From Rusavskia elegans (lineage: Eukaryota; Ascomycota; Lecanoromycetes; Teloschistales; Teloschistaceae): a stretch of 64,000 nt of DNA. The position numbers and the translations under genes are program-made. Shown piece by piece: positions 1-12,692 of this stretch. A model generated the notes under the pieces. That model did not search any database. It worked only from the letters and a program-made list of their open reading frames with translations, and was not told the DNA's origin. Within the stretch, counting starts at the first letter, position 1, and each line of letters starts with the position of its first letter. The DNA lies in contig SAUG01000165.1 of the NCBI GenBank assembly GCA_011316305.1, forward strand, positions 1-64,000, written 5' to 3'.

Positions 1-648
1 AGAGGAGGTTTTGCCCTTTTCATGACCTGAAATGGTACCTTTCTTACTTGGGTCCGGACGTGGGCGGTGATCTGTCTGTTTGTCTTTCCGTATGCATGGG
101 ACGGCTACTTCCTGCTTCCATTGCCTGTTGCTGGCGTTGAGAGGACGAAGAAACTGTACAATTTTAACGGCTTTTGGGACGAGTTCACCGCAGGCATTTT
201 ACGGTTGTATAGACTGAACGACGGGGGAAAATGAGAATTTGCAAATCGATATAGAATCAGGTGCTTTTCACGCGCGCATCGTCTCTCAGTCGCTGTTGCT
301 ATTTTTCGCTTTCCCAAAAAGCCTCCACCCTGTCCTCGTTGGCACACTCTCAACCAGCCAAAATATCAAGCGACCTTTCACCCTCACCATCTTGGCAGCA
401 GAGGACGTATCTCTTCTGCCGCTGGAGTCTCCAATTCAGGGGAGAAGTCGCATGGCAAAACGTCGATTCCGCAGAGATCTAGTCCGGCACCGGAAGCACT
501 ACGGCAAGACATGATAACGTCCCCTACCCGTCTACATAAAGTAGCTTCTCATCGACATCCCATCATCAATTCATACACACCCATTCTCCCATCACCATAA
601 CCGCCGCCCTTTTCACCCTGCCATCTCTCCTCCCTATCTTTCCCTTCC
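1..648. other. No gene recognised
   Basis: Only short unrelated open frames are present. None carries a recognisable motif. The end of this stretch is pyrimidine-rich and is the 3' flank of the minus-strand gene that stops at 649. Confidence 0.5.
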
Positions 649-1759
649 CTATCTCTTCGCTGTTAAACTTCCCATGTAGTCGAGTATGATCATCGGCAGT
701 TTTTGGTTCTCGTCCTCTCTTTCGCTTTGTTGGTATGCGGGGATGTGGAGGCGCGGTATCGGAGGAGGTCGATATCCTTGTTGAAATGTTGGCCGGCGGA
801 TTGGAGAGAGGTGTCGAGGTGGTAGGGGTGGAAGTGGAGGTATTTCGGATCCAGAGGTAGGCTATGATTTTGATCTCGGGGAGGGTGGGGTGGGCGGTAC
901 GTTGCTGCTCAAGGCAATTAATTCGCATTCGTTGATCGGTTGTGGTGTTTTATGTATGCGGGAATTTAGTAGGGAGTTGGAGGAGAGGAAAGGAGGTGAG
1001 AAAGAGGAAAAAGTGAAAGGGGAGCATACATGATAAAAGTAAACCTTGACGTTCCCAGCTCCATCCCTTCCTCCGAACATGATGGAGAAATTGCCGAAGA
1101 GATGGTAATTGTGTTCCTGCCGGTGGTCGGTGCGGTCAGCTCATCCTTCTTCTATCTCGCTCATCCCTGAATTTGTTGTAGCGGCCGCAGTCGTTATCGT
1201 TGTCATTGTGCGTGTGATTCCTTCGCGCCGCTATGCCCTTCCTTCCCTTCATCTCCTTCCGCTTTACGTTCCGCAAAAACAACAAAACACGCACCCCAAG
1301 AAAGGGGGAAAAAAAAGAAAGGAAAAAGGAAAGAAGACATACCAACACCGCCGCCATCCCCTCCAAATCCCTCCACTCCACCATCTCCTTCTCCTCCCCA
1401 TCTTCCCACCCATCATTCACTCTATCCAACCCCCACCCATTTGCCATCCCACGTCTCCCATCATGAAAACAATCCCACATCGCCCTCAAGCTCTTATCCC
1501 TCCAATACACGAAATACGCCCCATCATCGAACGCCTCGGTGTACATATTCGGGTTGGTTGTATAGGTTGGGTAGGCGCGGGGGCTTAGGGAGGGAAGGAT
1601 GGAGGTTGGGGAGATGGTTTTAGGGGTTGAGGCTGTGAGGTGGGTGGTAGTGGTGTTTTTGAAGGTGAGGGTGGTGGTTGTTGTTGTTTTGATGGGAGGG
1701 TGTGTGGGTGTGTCGTTCGTGAGGGTTGAGGGGGAGGAGGAGTCGGTTTGAGAGGTCAT
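649..1759 (-). CDS. Hypothetical protein, three exons, 238 aa
   Basis: I do not recognise the family. Exons are 1759-1343, 1116-1030 and 861-649. Both introns have GTATG-type donors, both junctions fall between codons, and the joined frame ends in TAG at 649. The N-terminal 60 residues are Ser/Thr/Pro-rich and look disordered. After them comes an acidic, aromatic stretch (FDDGAYFVYWRDKSLRAMWD) that looks folded. The short second exon reads HLFGNFSIMFGGRDG. The third exon begins with a proline-rich run and ends in a more hydrophobic tail. The uninterrupted longer frame through the first intron is lysine/arginine-rich read-through. It could be a fungus-specific cytosolic or nuclear protein; no function is inferred. 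Confidence 0.6.
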
Positions 1760-2136
1760 GATGTGGTTTTGGGAGGGATGGATGGAGGGATGGAGAGTGT
1801 GGGTGGGAGGACGAAGAAGAGGATGTGGTTTGGGGAATGTTGAGTGAGGGGAAACTTATGGAGTGAATGAGTTTGGTGTTGTAGTGTTCAATGGGATGAC
1901 ATGCGAAATGGTTCCTTCCTAGATCACAACCCTTAGACTGGTTTATGCAGACTTTACTCTTCACGTTCCGGTAGATATGTCCTGAAAACTGTTCAAGGGC
2001 ATTACAACAAATCCATCATCAAGTGTAAGTCCTGGTCGCTGTTCGTTCACTAGCTCGAAAGGAAGGCACTGATACTTATAGTTGCCCTTCTACGTGTTTG
2101 GTATTCGAAGAAACCATGGACCCTGTGCATAGAGTT
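1760..2136. other. Intergenic, no gene seen
   Basis: This lies between the start of the 649-1759 gene and the stop of LYS1, both on the minus strand. It should hold the LYS1 3' end and the promoter of the hypothetical gene. A GT-rich strip at 1780-1830 is low complexity. Confidence 0.4.
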
Positions 2137-3900
<1,764 letters not shown>

Positions 3901-4311
3901 TGAGCTGCTGCAAAACTTTGATGATGTTCCTTGGCCGACTACAAGGATATTCTCACTGTCTCGATCCTTTTCAGATGGACAATTTCTCGGGGCCACCTCG
4001 GCCACAAGTCGCTCTAGCGTTAGGGCTAGGGCCTGCGCGTCCATTTGCTCGGCGCCTAAGGTATCCATATCGACAAGGTCCGAAAAGCTAGCCAGCAGTC
4101 TCGAGAAAAGCTTGGTAGAGATTATATGAGGGTGATGAAGGTAATGCACCGCGGCAGCCGTCCAATCTCTCCAATCAGTATGTATCAACCGGTCTTGACA
4201 CTTCGACCGATGTGGCTGGCAGTCGAGGTATCGAATGCCCACCCCGTCAGTCCAATGGGAACTACGCACTGTGATGTGGAGGTTGTCCATACCGAAAAGT
4301 CTGGATGTCAT
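3901..4311 (-). other. Open frame of 137 codons in frame with the LYS1 start
   Basis: An ATG at 4311 opens a frame without stops that runs straight into the LYS1 initiator. It contains WTDGVGIRYLDCQP, closely resembling the tail of the F-box-like gene near 12.4 kb and a relic near 51.3 kb. LYS1 does not normally have such an extension, so this is more likely a gene relic or part of the 5' leader than a real N-terminus. Whether it is translated cannot be decided here. Confidence 0.35.
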
Positions 4312-4477
4312 GGGGGAAAAAGGGCCATCAGCGCAAACGACTCAGCTGCTCCTTCCTCACTAACAAGCTGGGCACATTGCATGCATTGCCTTCCCAAAGC
4401 ATAGAAAATGCAATCTGGAACAAGTCTACTCCGACACAGATAGCCCTGTCAAGTGGCCTCCTATCATCGACGAGAAC

Positions 4478-6363
4478 ATGTCAACCCTCGCTCCTGTTGA
4501 CCCGGATAATTACGCCTGGAGGCAGGCTAGTGACCATTCCCCTCTATGGCAGCGCCGAGCTTGTGGCGCTGAGGTGCCCATTGCCGTACTAACCGGCGGA
4601 AGATACTTTGACTCCTATGCTTTTACTACAATGCTTGTTGACGGCAAATACTCCCTTCAAGATCTCAAGCGTGCTACCCGGGCTGCTTGGCGACTACTTC
4701 GCTACGAAGAACCTCACATAGCAGGCACCGCTGCCGGAATTCAGGGTAGACCTGTCCTACAGTACCACATCCCTAAAGACGAAGAGGAGGTTGAACAATG
4801 GCTGGACAGAACTATCCTGGTGGAGGCTAGCAGCAGAACCCCACTGGTCATCAGAGATGCCTACGAGGAGGACAGGAGGAGAAAGAATCTTGGTGTTCCC
4901 GAGGCTGCCAGGATCTACATTGCAGCTTCTGTGCAAAACGAGTTGACTCCTCTGAAAGGTGCCCCTGTTCGGATTCTGTTTCAAGTTTATACTCTGTTCT
5001 TCGATGGTATCGGCTTTCGCTGTATGATCGCATCTTTCTTCCGGGGTCTCGTCGTTCAGCTCTCTACGTCAGACGCTATTTCCCACAATGAGCTCGACTG
5101 GAGAAAGAGCAAGGATAACCTTCGTGAAGCTTATGTCAATCTTTTAGCGCCCGAGCAATACGCCTCTGGACCGGAATTCAACGCAAGCTTCGAAGAGCTG
5201 TTCAGTGGGCGAAGCCCGGAGTCTGTAAGTCCCTAGCAATATCTCGACACATCATTGTGTGCTGATGAGACAGCGCAATTGTTCCCTGCTGGTGGCTAGA
5301 TACCCTGCCGATTGGGGTCTACCCAAGACACTATGGCATAACTTCACCAAAGAGCAGTCTGAGAACATGATCACCGCTGTTCAAAAAAGACTCGGACCTG
5401 GCTACTCCATCACTCATCTTGGTCAAGCAGCTTGTCTGCTTGCGCAAATTAGAATGAATCCAGGCGACATTCCAGTAAGTAGTCGTGGGAATTCCTTCGG
5501 TCCCGCACGCCTTGGGAGCTATCCTGGGCAACTAGGAAGTCGACACCTCGATTGACACGTCAACGGGATGGCCTACCACGCCAGGGAGATGAGACCCCGA
5601 GACAGTGGTAGTGCAGGCGTGCTGACTGCGAAATATACTGCAGGCATCTTTCTACTGGTCTTGCTTCACCGCGATCAACGGGCGCCGCTACATGCGAGAG
5701 CCTTACAAGAGCTACCAGAAGCCATATTTCCCCCACTGTCAAGTCACTGGCTTTGTTGCCTTCGATGAGATTACGAATTACGTGCAGAGAGAACATCGCG
5801 GCAAAGACGCCAAAACAGTGGAGCTCCTGATGAGCGCCGCGAAGCAGTCCAGGGATGGGTTTGAGAAAACCACCAACCTACCTCACATCATGGCCATAAT
5901 GGTCCCAATCGCCGAGGGGATTTGTGAGGGGTCGTATGGGATCGCTCAACCGGTATTCATAACCCTCCCCTTTGCCAAATTAATCCACTCAAAGATCGCG
6001 CTTTTAGATGTACACCAGCTATGGCATCGACAAGCAGTACATTTCCCGGCACTTCAACAACGACAAGGGCGAGCAGGCACTTTCACTCGGTGACCTCCGC
6101 TTCTGGAGTGAGAATTACGCCCCTTACCCGTAAGTTCTCGATCTCCCGTACCCAAATCCAGTCAATAGTACTGACAGCTCATCAGGACGGTCCACCTCAC
6201 GAGCTGGAGAAAGGCGTGCCGTGTCACGGTGGAATGGAACAGCGGATGCTTTAACGAAGCCTTCATGAGAGTCTTCTTGGCTGAGCTGGCAGATCTGATG
6301 CTCTTTTTTGCTTCTCCCGAGTCCAAAGATCAGCAGCCGGAAGACAGAGCTGAGGAGGCATGA
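4478..6363 (+). CDS. Tri3-like acyl-CoA-dependent acyltransferase
   Basis: Five exons (4478-5224, 5274-5474, 5644-5952, 6008-6129, 6186-6363) join in frame to 518 aa. The layout (N-terminal RRACGAEVPIAVLTGGRYFDSY, central ARYPADWGLPK, FYWSCFTAINGRRYM, then SYGIDKQYISRHF and a C-terminal SWRKACRVTVEWNSG) resembles the fungal family of trichothecene 15-O-acetyltransferase (Tri3), chloramphenicol-acetyltransferase-fold enzymes that esterify secondary metabolites. The usual HxxxDG active-site motif would lie at the TLFFDG segment (about residue 178), where the histidine position reads Thr. No terpene synthase or other biosynthetic gene is adjacent, so no product is inferred. It is divergent from LYS1 with about 580 bp between the starts. 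Family assignment is fairly sure; activity is uncertain. Confidence 0.8.
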
Positions 6364-6887
6364 TGTTAGAATGAGCAGGATGTTCGCGTCAGCATTGTTT
6401 TCGAATACAGCTTAGTCGTATGGAAGAGAGAGGAGGCGAGTGAGAGTGAGAATGGCGGATATCAAGATGGAGACATGAAGAGGTTGTAAGGGTAGAGAAG
6501 TCCGTTGACTGTGTATCCTCGACGCGGGTGGATTCGTGGCAGGAGAGTATGTTACAAAGGCTGAACGACGACGCTTAGCCTCATATAATTTGATCAGTCA
6601 AGCCATGATCGATTGGATTCTTGGAGTAGGGTTCAACATACGATCATCAGAGTTAAGCTGCCCCTACGTACACATTAATAGGATAGAGCAATGACAGAGA
6701 CGATTATGATGTGCACTACCCAATGGCTATCGTGTCGTCTGATCTTAAGCATGCGGCATCGAGACTGGAGAGCGGAAGTGTGGTATATTTACGGTGTTGG
6801 AGTCTTATCCCTTCCGCAGCTACTGCTGGGTTTCGTACGCCTACCAGTAGCAGCGGAAGGGATAGGGACGAGTGACGGCTGAGATAG
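6364..6887. other. Intergenic region holding an inverted-repeat element
   Basis: No coding potential is recognised. It contains the inverted repeat listed at 6806-6864. Confidence 0.5.
6806..6864 (+). repeat. Short inverted-repeat element, copy 1 (MITE-like)
   Basis: The left arm TATCCCTTCCGCAGCTACTG and right arm CAGTAGCAGCGGAAGGGATA are near-perfect inverted repeats around a loop of about 20 bp. A longer relative lies at 53550-53627 in the opposite orientation, with the loop motif GTACGCC shared. Both copies end in TA, as expected of TA-target (Tc1/mariner/pogo-type) non-autonomous elements. This copy looks like an internal deletion of the longer one. Confidence 0.7.
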
Positions 6888-7361
6888 CTATATCGGATGA
6901 TCAGGAATGGGACGATATCTATACGTGAGGATATCTCGTAGGGAAAAATTGTCAGGGGGTCGAAATTGGATCATCTGGCGACTCACAGGGTTTGCATACA
7001 TGGTGTCATAGACCTTGCTCTGAAGGGGGGAGATAGCAATTCTATCTTTCAGCCATGTGGATGAGGACCACGACGGTGCATGGGATAGTGGATTGGATGT
7101 AGCATTCACATAAGCTGGGCCCATAGGTTCAGGATTGCCATCCAGGCATTGGCGGATGGTTGTTTCAAAGGGAAAATCACAAACGTCTGCTGATAGGATG
7201 TAGTATATAGCCGAATCGCAGGGCTTGTGGGCTGTCTTTCGACTTTCTTCAAGCTTCAAGCAATTCCGCCGTTGAGGTTGGACCAGCAAGGTCTGAGAGA
7301 CGCAAACAAACCTTTCATCCTCGGAACCTTTCCAAACAGAAGTCCACTCAAGCGTGTTCAT
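6888..7361 (-). other. Open frame of 157 codons, unassigned
   Basis: An ATG-started frame begins 16 bp after the stop of the MFS transporter, on the same strand. It has no signal peptide, membrane segment or recognised motif. It may be a chance frame in the transporter's 3' untranslated region or a small gene. No function is assigned. Confidence 0.2.
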
Positions 7362-7376
7362 GGTGTCATCAGCTTT

Positions 7377-9401
7377 TCAAATGGTATACCTGAATGCTTC
7401 CGATCCCTCGTTCACTTTCTTGCCTTTGTTGGCTTGCTTGTTCGCATACATGTAATAACCACTCAGCCCCAATACGCATACGATGACTAAACAATTGCAA
7501 CTACCACGTGCGAAGCCGTCAGCAAATCTCGGTTCCCGGGGCTTCATCAAGAAAGAACGGAAGACTCACGCAATCGCCGCACTGATCCCCGGAATATATC
7601 TCGGCGCATCCTGGGACCTAAAAATCGTCCCTCCACTGATCCCGCCAATTCCTCCACATCCTACGAACAAAGCGCTGGTCAACGCTCGCTTCCACTGCCC
7701 ACGGACGTTGTTGGCCTGGTAGGCTAGAGCAGTGGGGATATTGGCGTTCGTGCCAGCCGTCACGAGGAACACGCCGAAATAGCGGGCGCTACTTGAAGAA
7801 GCAAACCCCATAATTGGGAGGCCGACTAGGGCGACTAGGGAATTGAAAATAAGGATGGGACCACGGACGTGGAAGCGATCTCCAAGGTAGGCGGAGGTGA
7901 CCATGAGGATAGCCGCGACGCAGTACTGTGGATGAACCAGTTAATGCGGCTTCGTGTGGGGAAGAATTGCACAAGTTTCGTCTGAGACAGTACTACATAA
8001 TGGAACAGAGACCAAGAAGTAGCGTGGCCAAGAGACATGTACTCACCGGAGGAGCTATCAAACATTGCGATTCCGCGATAGTGAAACCCAGACCATTTCT
8101 CAGGATGATGGGTAGGAAGACTGAGATCGAGGTAGTGACTGTGATGATCAAGCTTGATAGGGATGGGTCGTTAGCCGCAAGGACATTTCCTAACGCATAT
8201 CACGTTGAGAGCGCTTACAAAGATATGAACGCCAAGATCCAGATTTTGATGTCAAGCGCTGGTCTCAAGAAGCGTGCCAGGGTAAACTTTTCAGGTATTG
8301 CATCGTCTCGGTCCTTGTTGATCCGCCGAACGATGAAGTCACGTTCGTCTTTGTTCAAGAAACGCCAAGATTGATCCGCCTTTTCTGGAAAGTCGACCAG
8401 GAAGAAATAAGCAAAGAAGGAGGTCGCGCAAGTAAACTTGAGGCAAGGTAGCCAGAGTCAGTGTCATAGCTGATTTGGACGGAACAGGGAGAGAGCTTAC
8501 AACACCCTCCATGATGAAGATCCATTGCCAGCCTCTCATGCCGGAAAGACCATCCATTTGCATGAGGCCATAGGCCAAGACACCCCCGAACGCGAGAGCA
8601 AGACAACCAATGACGTAGAAAGCGCAGTATCGCTTACCCACGTCGTCTGTAAGAGATCGTTAGGTCCAAGGGGAAGAGGTGCTTTCGTGGTTTTATGCGA
8701 CTTACAGCGCGAGTACCAAGTTGCCAGCAAATACACCACGCTTGGGTAAAGTCCAGCTTCCAGTATACCGAGGGCAACGCGGAGTCCGATCATGTCGGTC
8801 CATTTTTTAGCAAAACCAAATCCCTAGCTCAGTCAGTACTTTTGGCCCACTGTGATTGTCGAGACCGCACCCACAATCTCGAGTGCACCCCATAGTAAAG
8901 TTATGGACGCCAAAAACTTCCGCGGCCCCAGCCTTCGTGACAACAAGGTCGCAGGAGGCTGAAAGAGCACATATGTCGGGAAGAAGACCAAAACTATAGT
9001 CGACTGGCACTCTTATAAGTACGAGTTTTAATTAGCAAGGGAACGCCTATGGCCTACGTATCGAAAGCCGACTTTCAGCTTCAGATCATCGGTCATGCTA
9101 AAGCACCGTCAGACCAATTCGCGCGATATGGGCCATGTTGGCTTGATTAAGGAAAGACCCACCCTGCGATGGAGGCATTGCCGAGATTGCCACGGTCGAT
9201 GAGAGAGAAGCAGTAGATGATGCCACAAGTGATGACTAGTCGTCGGTCAATGCGATGGATGATCTTTCTCTGCTCCCTGTACGAATAGACGAGGTCATTG
9301 TCGAGAGCCAGACGGGAGGAGTCCGAGGCAGTCTCTTCATTGAGTGCATTCCTGCTGTTGGTGCTACCGTCGCTAGTTTTCTCGTTAACTTGATTGGCCA
9401 T
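7377..9401 (-). CDS. MFS transporter, anion:cation symporter (Dal5/allantoate permease-like)
   Basis: This is a plasma-membrane proton-coupled transporter, most likely for an organic anion or vitamin. Nine exons (9401-9163, 9097-9058, 9003-8875, 8823-8706, 8646-8501, 8436-8219, 8152-8047, 7925-7570, 7500-7377) join without phase errors to 491 aa. Visible features are a hydrophilic N-terminus of about 55 residues, then RRLVITCGIIYCFSLIDRGN (TM1, with the family's DRGN), LGPRKFL after TM2-3, GILEAGLYPSVVYLLATWY, GWQWIFIMEG, a long central loop (about residues 240-290), GDRFHVRGP between TM8 and TM9, and ANNVRGQWKRA. The C-terminus EAFRYTI matches the common FRY ending of this family. Substrate cannot be read from the sequence; allantoate, nicotinate, biotin or tartrate types are all possible. 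Confidence 0.9.
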
Positions 9402-10472
9402 GTTGGAGTAGATGTTCTAAGCGTACCTCATTCGCGACACGGAGGGTTCCTTGGTTTATATTGCAGGGTCCTCGTTGGCAGGGACTTTCCAGGGCACGCG
9501 TTGGTTGATTTCTCCGCACGATGTCGTGCAGGATGTCGTCCCCAGTGCCAAGCCATGGCCAGATCTGAGTGGGCCTATCAGTAGGATTGCAGGAAGATGC
9601 GTGGGGTAGAGCATCTCAGATAGGCTCACGAGATGGATGATCCTTTGATGAGGCAGCTAGAGAATCTCATTGGCGGATTGGACTGCTCGAAGTCCATGTG
9701 TATGCAGGTTGCGGTCACTGTGACAGCTGGACTTTTAGCCGTACAAGTCAGGAAGCTCGCTTCGGCTGGACTCGCTAGGGGAAGAAATGCACTTCTGCTG
9801 GAGAAAGCTTGTACTCTGAACGTCGATGGCAAAATTCGATGGACGTACCAAACAATTTAACAATCTGGACGAGGATGTACCAAGTACGTGGATATCGCGA
9901 CTCGCGATTCGTGAGTCCATCATCCACCAAGTCTGACGTCACCTGCTCGAGGTCAGGGACTAGGGTTCTGGCTTACTCAGCTTCGGCAAGACGGCCGAGA
10001 TTGGCCGACGTTCACTTCGTCGCAAAGAGATGGAGACTTGTACGAGAACTATGAAATTTCAGACCGAAAGTGGCTCATATACTTGTGGTTGAAGAGAATT
10101 GGTGTATAGCAGCGTAAAAGAAATCGACACCATCGACGCCCCACAGTATCATGGACGGCTGATTCAGAGATGCTCCAACGATCAGAACATGCTTCATTCA
10201 TGCGTCACAAATTTACTGGACCGTCTTCACAGAAGCGTGAAAAAACAACTTATGAGGAGAGCTTGGGATTACAGTAGAAGGTGCTCGTGTGGACCAAGGA
10301 ACAGTAGCATGCTAAGCAATCCATCAACTAACACTATCTTGCTCGAATCCATAAGCTCCGATGCAAGCATATCATTCTCACCATTTCCAGCACAATGAAT
10401 TCCCCCTACTCCGTACCCCTAAAGCAAACACCACCCATTTCATTTAAAGCCTTCAAGATCTAGGCCCCCACC
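9402..10472. other. Intergenic, no gene recognised
   Basis: This should include the promoter of the MFS transporter. Open frames up to 99 codons exist on both strands but none shows a domain, signal peptide or plausible splice partner. Confidence 0.5.
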
Positions 10473-11177
10473 TTATCTTCTGTGTCTTCCGAATCCTCCG
10501 TGTCCTCCATGTCCTCCATGTCCTCCACGTCCTTCATGTCGTCCATCTCGTATCCCTCCGGCCTGCCCGTGCCCATGACGTTGACGGGCGTCTCGGCCTG
10601 GATATGAGGTTGGTGGGAAGTCCATGGGATGACCTTGCTGCCTGTGTCCATGAGGTCTTTCTCGTCCTGGCGGTCCTTCTCGTCCTGGCGGTCTTTCTCG
10701 TCCTGGCGGTCCGAAAGGATCCGGGCGCTGACGATGCCCGGGATTATGATCGTACGCATCTCGGGGATAACCACGTCCCGGAACTCCTTGGTGATGTCTA
10801 GCATCGCGGCGTGGGTCCATGCGAGGTGCAGGTCCATGCCCTTCTCGACGAGCTCGCTCAGGGCCCCCACTAAATCCAGGAGCCCAGGAATCCGAGGACC
10901 CGTCTGAATAGCTATCATCGCCTAGAGAGGAGACATCAAGGATGTCGGAAAATGAGTCGTCCAACCATCCGTCCTCATCAAGACGGCCGTGAAAGTGGGT
11001 CCGGTAATAACCGCCAGGAGATCCGTAAAACGCGGAGGGAGATTCTTGGGAACGACGCCCATATACAGCGCGGCGTGGAGGTCCGTAAGCTCGGAATGGA
11101 TCTTGTTGAGGACGATGGCCGTGTCCGCCACGGCGTGGATTTTCGCCACTCATCGGTCTTCTGTCCCTCCCGTTCAT
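10473..11177 (-). CDS. Disordered Arg/Gly/His/Pro-rich protein, 234 aa
   Basis: A single-exon frame starts at ATG 11177 and ends in TAA. Residues 1-80 are Arg/Gly/Tyr/Pro-rich. Residues 81-115 form an acidic stretch (DEDGWLDDSFSDILD), then the sequence returns to Arg/Gly/His/Pro with three copies of PPGRE[RG] and a closing run of GGHGGHGG. This resembles RGG-type RNA-binding or condensate-forming segments, but there is no folded domain. A second minus-strand frame over the same DNA is open in two blocks (11149-10922 and 10918-10460) and reads as amphipathic helices (for example LVGALSELVEKGMDLHLAWT); a splice removing its single stop could make it the true gene. The longer unbroken frame is preferred, but confidence is moderate. 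Confidence 0.45.
   Translation of the reverse strand: MNGRDRRPMSGENPRRGGHGHRPQQDPFRAYGPPRRAVYGRRSQESPSAFYGSPGGYYRTHFHGRLDEDGWLDDSFSDILDVSSLGDDSYSDGSSDSWAPGFSGGPERARREGHGPAPRMDPRRDARHHQGVPGRGYPRDAYDHNPGHRQRPDPFGPPGRERPPGREGPPGRERPHGHRQQGHPMDFPPTSYPGRDARQRHGHGQAGGIRDGRHEGRGGHGGHGGHGGFGRHRR
10658..10712. repeat. Three tandem 18-bp repeats inside the disordered protein gene
   Basis: The unit TTTCTCGTCCTGGCGGTC occurs three times with one or two changes. On the minus strand it encodes the repeated PPGRE unit in one frame and RQDEKD in the alternative frame. Confidence 0.8.
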
Positions 11178-11580
11178 GACTGTCGTACAAGTCTTCAGAT
11201 GCTAGTACTGGTAGTTGTTTCTTATGCGTATGTATGCTGGTAAATTGGGGAAGTGATGGGAAGTATGAAAGACTGAGGAATCTAGAACGACCAGGAGCAG
11301 CTTTTATAGCCATGATCTGAGCCGCCACAGCAGTCACCGTCACGAAAGACGTTGTGAATGTTCTTCATGACGCAAGCTAGACTATACTACAAGTTGACTC
11401 ACATCGACATTGCGCCCACTTCGCTGGTACGAGCGACAAGGCTAAAATAAACTCATATCTGCTCAGTCACATGAGCTTACCTGAAAACCGTTGATCGGCA
11501 GTGCAATTTTCAAACCTTTAACTTGAAAAACTCTTCCAAATTCCATTCGTCTGATTTATTCCATCGTGTGTACGTTTGTT
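11178..11580. other. Divergent intergenic region
   Basis: This lies between the minus-strand gene at 11177 and the plus-strand F-box-like locus at 11581. It presumably carries both promoters. No clear TATA box or other element is recognised. Confidence 0.4.
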
Positions 11581-12692
11581 ATGGAGAAGCTCCGCATTCG
11601 AATAGAGGTACGGTATCAATCGCTTTTCCAGCATGGTCTCAACTCCGAAGCCATCGGAAGTCTATCTTCCATCGATTCACTACGTCCTCGCTTCGATACT
11701 GATGCGATACAGAAGAGGCGTAGCCCGCAACCTTTCAACTTTCTGCCACCGGAAGTCCGACTGGAAATATATAGACACCTGTTAACAACACGTTCGATTA
11801 TCGCTGAGCCAAACGGTGTTGATTGTAGCAATCACCCCAATCTCGATACCTCAATCCTACGTACATGTCGCCAGATCTACAATGAGGCTCTACCCGTACT
11901 CTACGGCGACAACATCTTTTGGTTCAAGTATCAAGATTGTATAGAAGCATTCAGATCTGAAGGCCTTTCCAGAAGTAGTCTGGCATGTAAGTACTCCTTG
12001 AGTTGAGGGAAAATGTTCCAGAACTAATTGGATTTCCCAACACCAGCTCCAGATCCAAAGGAGTCCTTTGGAATAGATGGGGCACCACTTACGCTTATTA
12101 CCAACCCATAAGGCCGCCTGACATTACTACGAAAGTTGCATATAGTTTTCAGGGGAAACTTTGACCTACCAGTCTTCTGGGAGTCAGGAGGCCGTTGTAA
12201 CAGCCGCGTTATGATAATGGCACGTTGGCCATCATTCTTCCGTTGCGGAAGATATACTGAAAGTGAAATACGTTTCCCTGCGCTCGCCGAACTACGACTG
12301 GACTTTCAGAATTTGTGTCTTGGAGAAGATGGTCTTATCATATATTACCAGCAATTCTTACACACTCCTCCTTCAACTGATGGGCTAGCCATCCAATCCC
12401 TCGATTTTCAGCCCACTGGTGTATGGGATACTGAGGTATACGTATCTGTACTAAGTTTGCGCAGACGGAGCCTATGATTGACAAGTTTCAAGTCCCTACA
12501 GGCCTCAAGGAACTTGGAATCAAGGGTGTGAAGCATCGTGCGACTTTGGACGAACTTAGGAAGAGGTTGCTCAAAGAAAATGGGAAGTTCTTTACCGATT
12601 TTCCCAGTAACGTTCGACATAAACAAAGATGCTCGATATTGCGTGATTGTGCATCATATGAAGGTCATAAGACACAGGATACCGGAAGATAG
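11581..12692 (+). pseudogene. F-box-like (2EXR-type) gene interrupted by one in-frame stop
   Basis: The first exon carries the hallmark FLPPEVRLEIYRHLL followed by SILRTCRQIYNEALPVLYGD, typical of large fungal families of F-box-like/2EXR proteins that probably recruit substrates to ubiquitin ligases. A good intron (about 11988-12046, branch ACTAAT) joins in phase to PDPKESFG. The frame then meets TAA at 12109-12111 and resumes in the same frame as LTLLRKLHIVFRGNFDLPVFW, which is clearly more of the same protein. A further intron (about 12419-12500) leads to TGLKELGIKGVKHRATLDEL and a stop at 12692. The TAA fits a CAA Gln codon changed by C-to-T. Either this is a recent pseudogene or an unusual 47-nt intron removes the stop. 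Confidence 0.6.

Noticed and set aside
1109..1588. A 159-codon plus-strand frame
   Set aside because: It is antisense to the three-exon gene at 649-1759, whose splices and frames fit; low-complexity proline/histidine sequence is a by-product.
10658..10712. CRISPR-like array
   Set aside because: The repeats are directly adjacent with no spacers, are coding, and the organism is a fungus.
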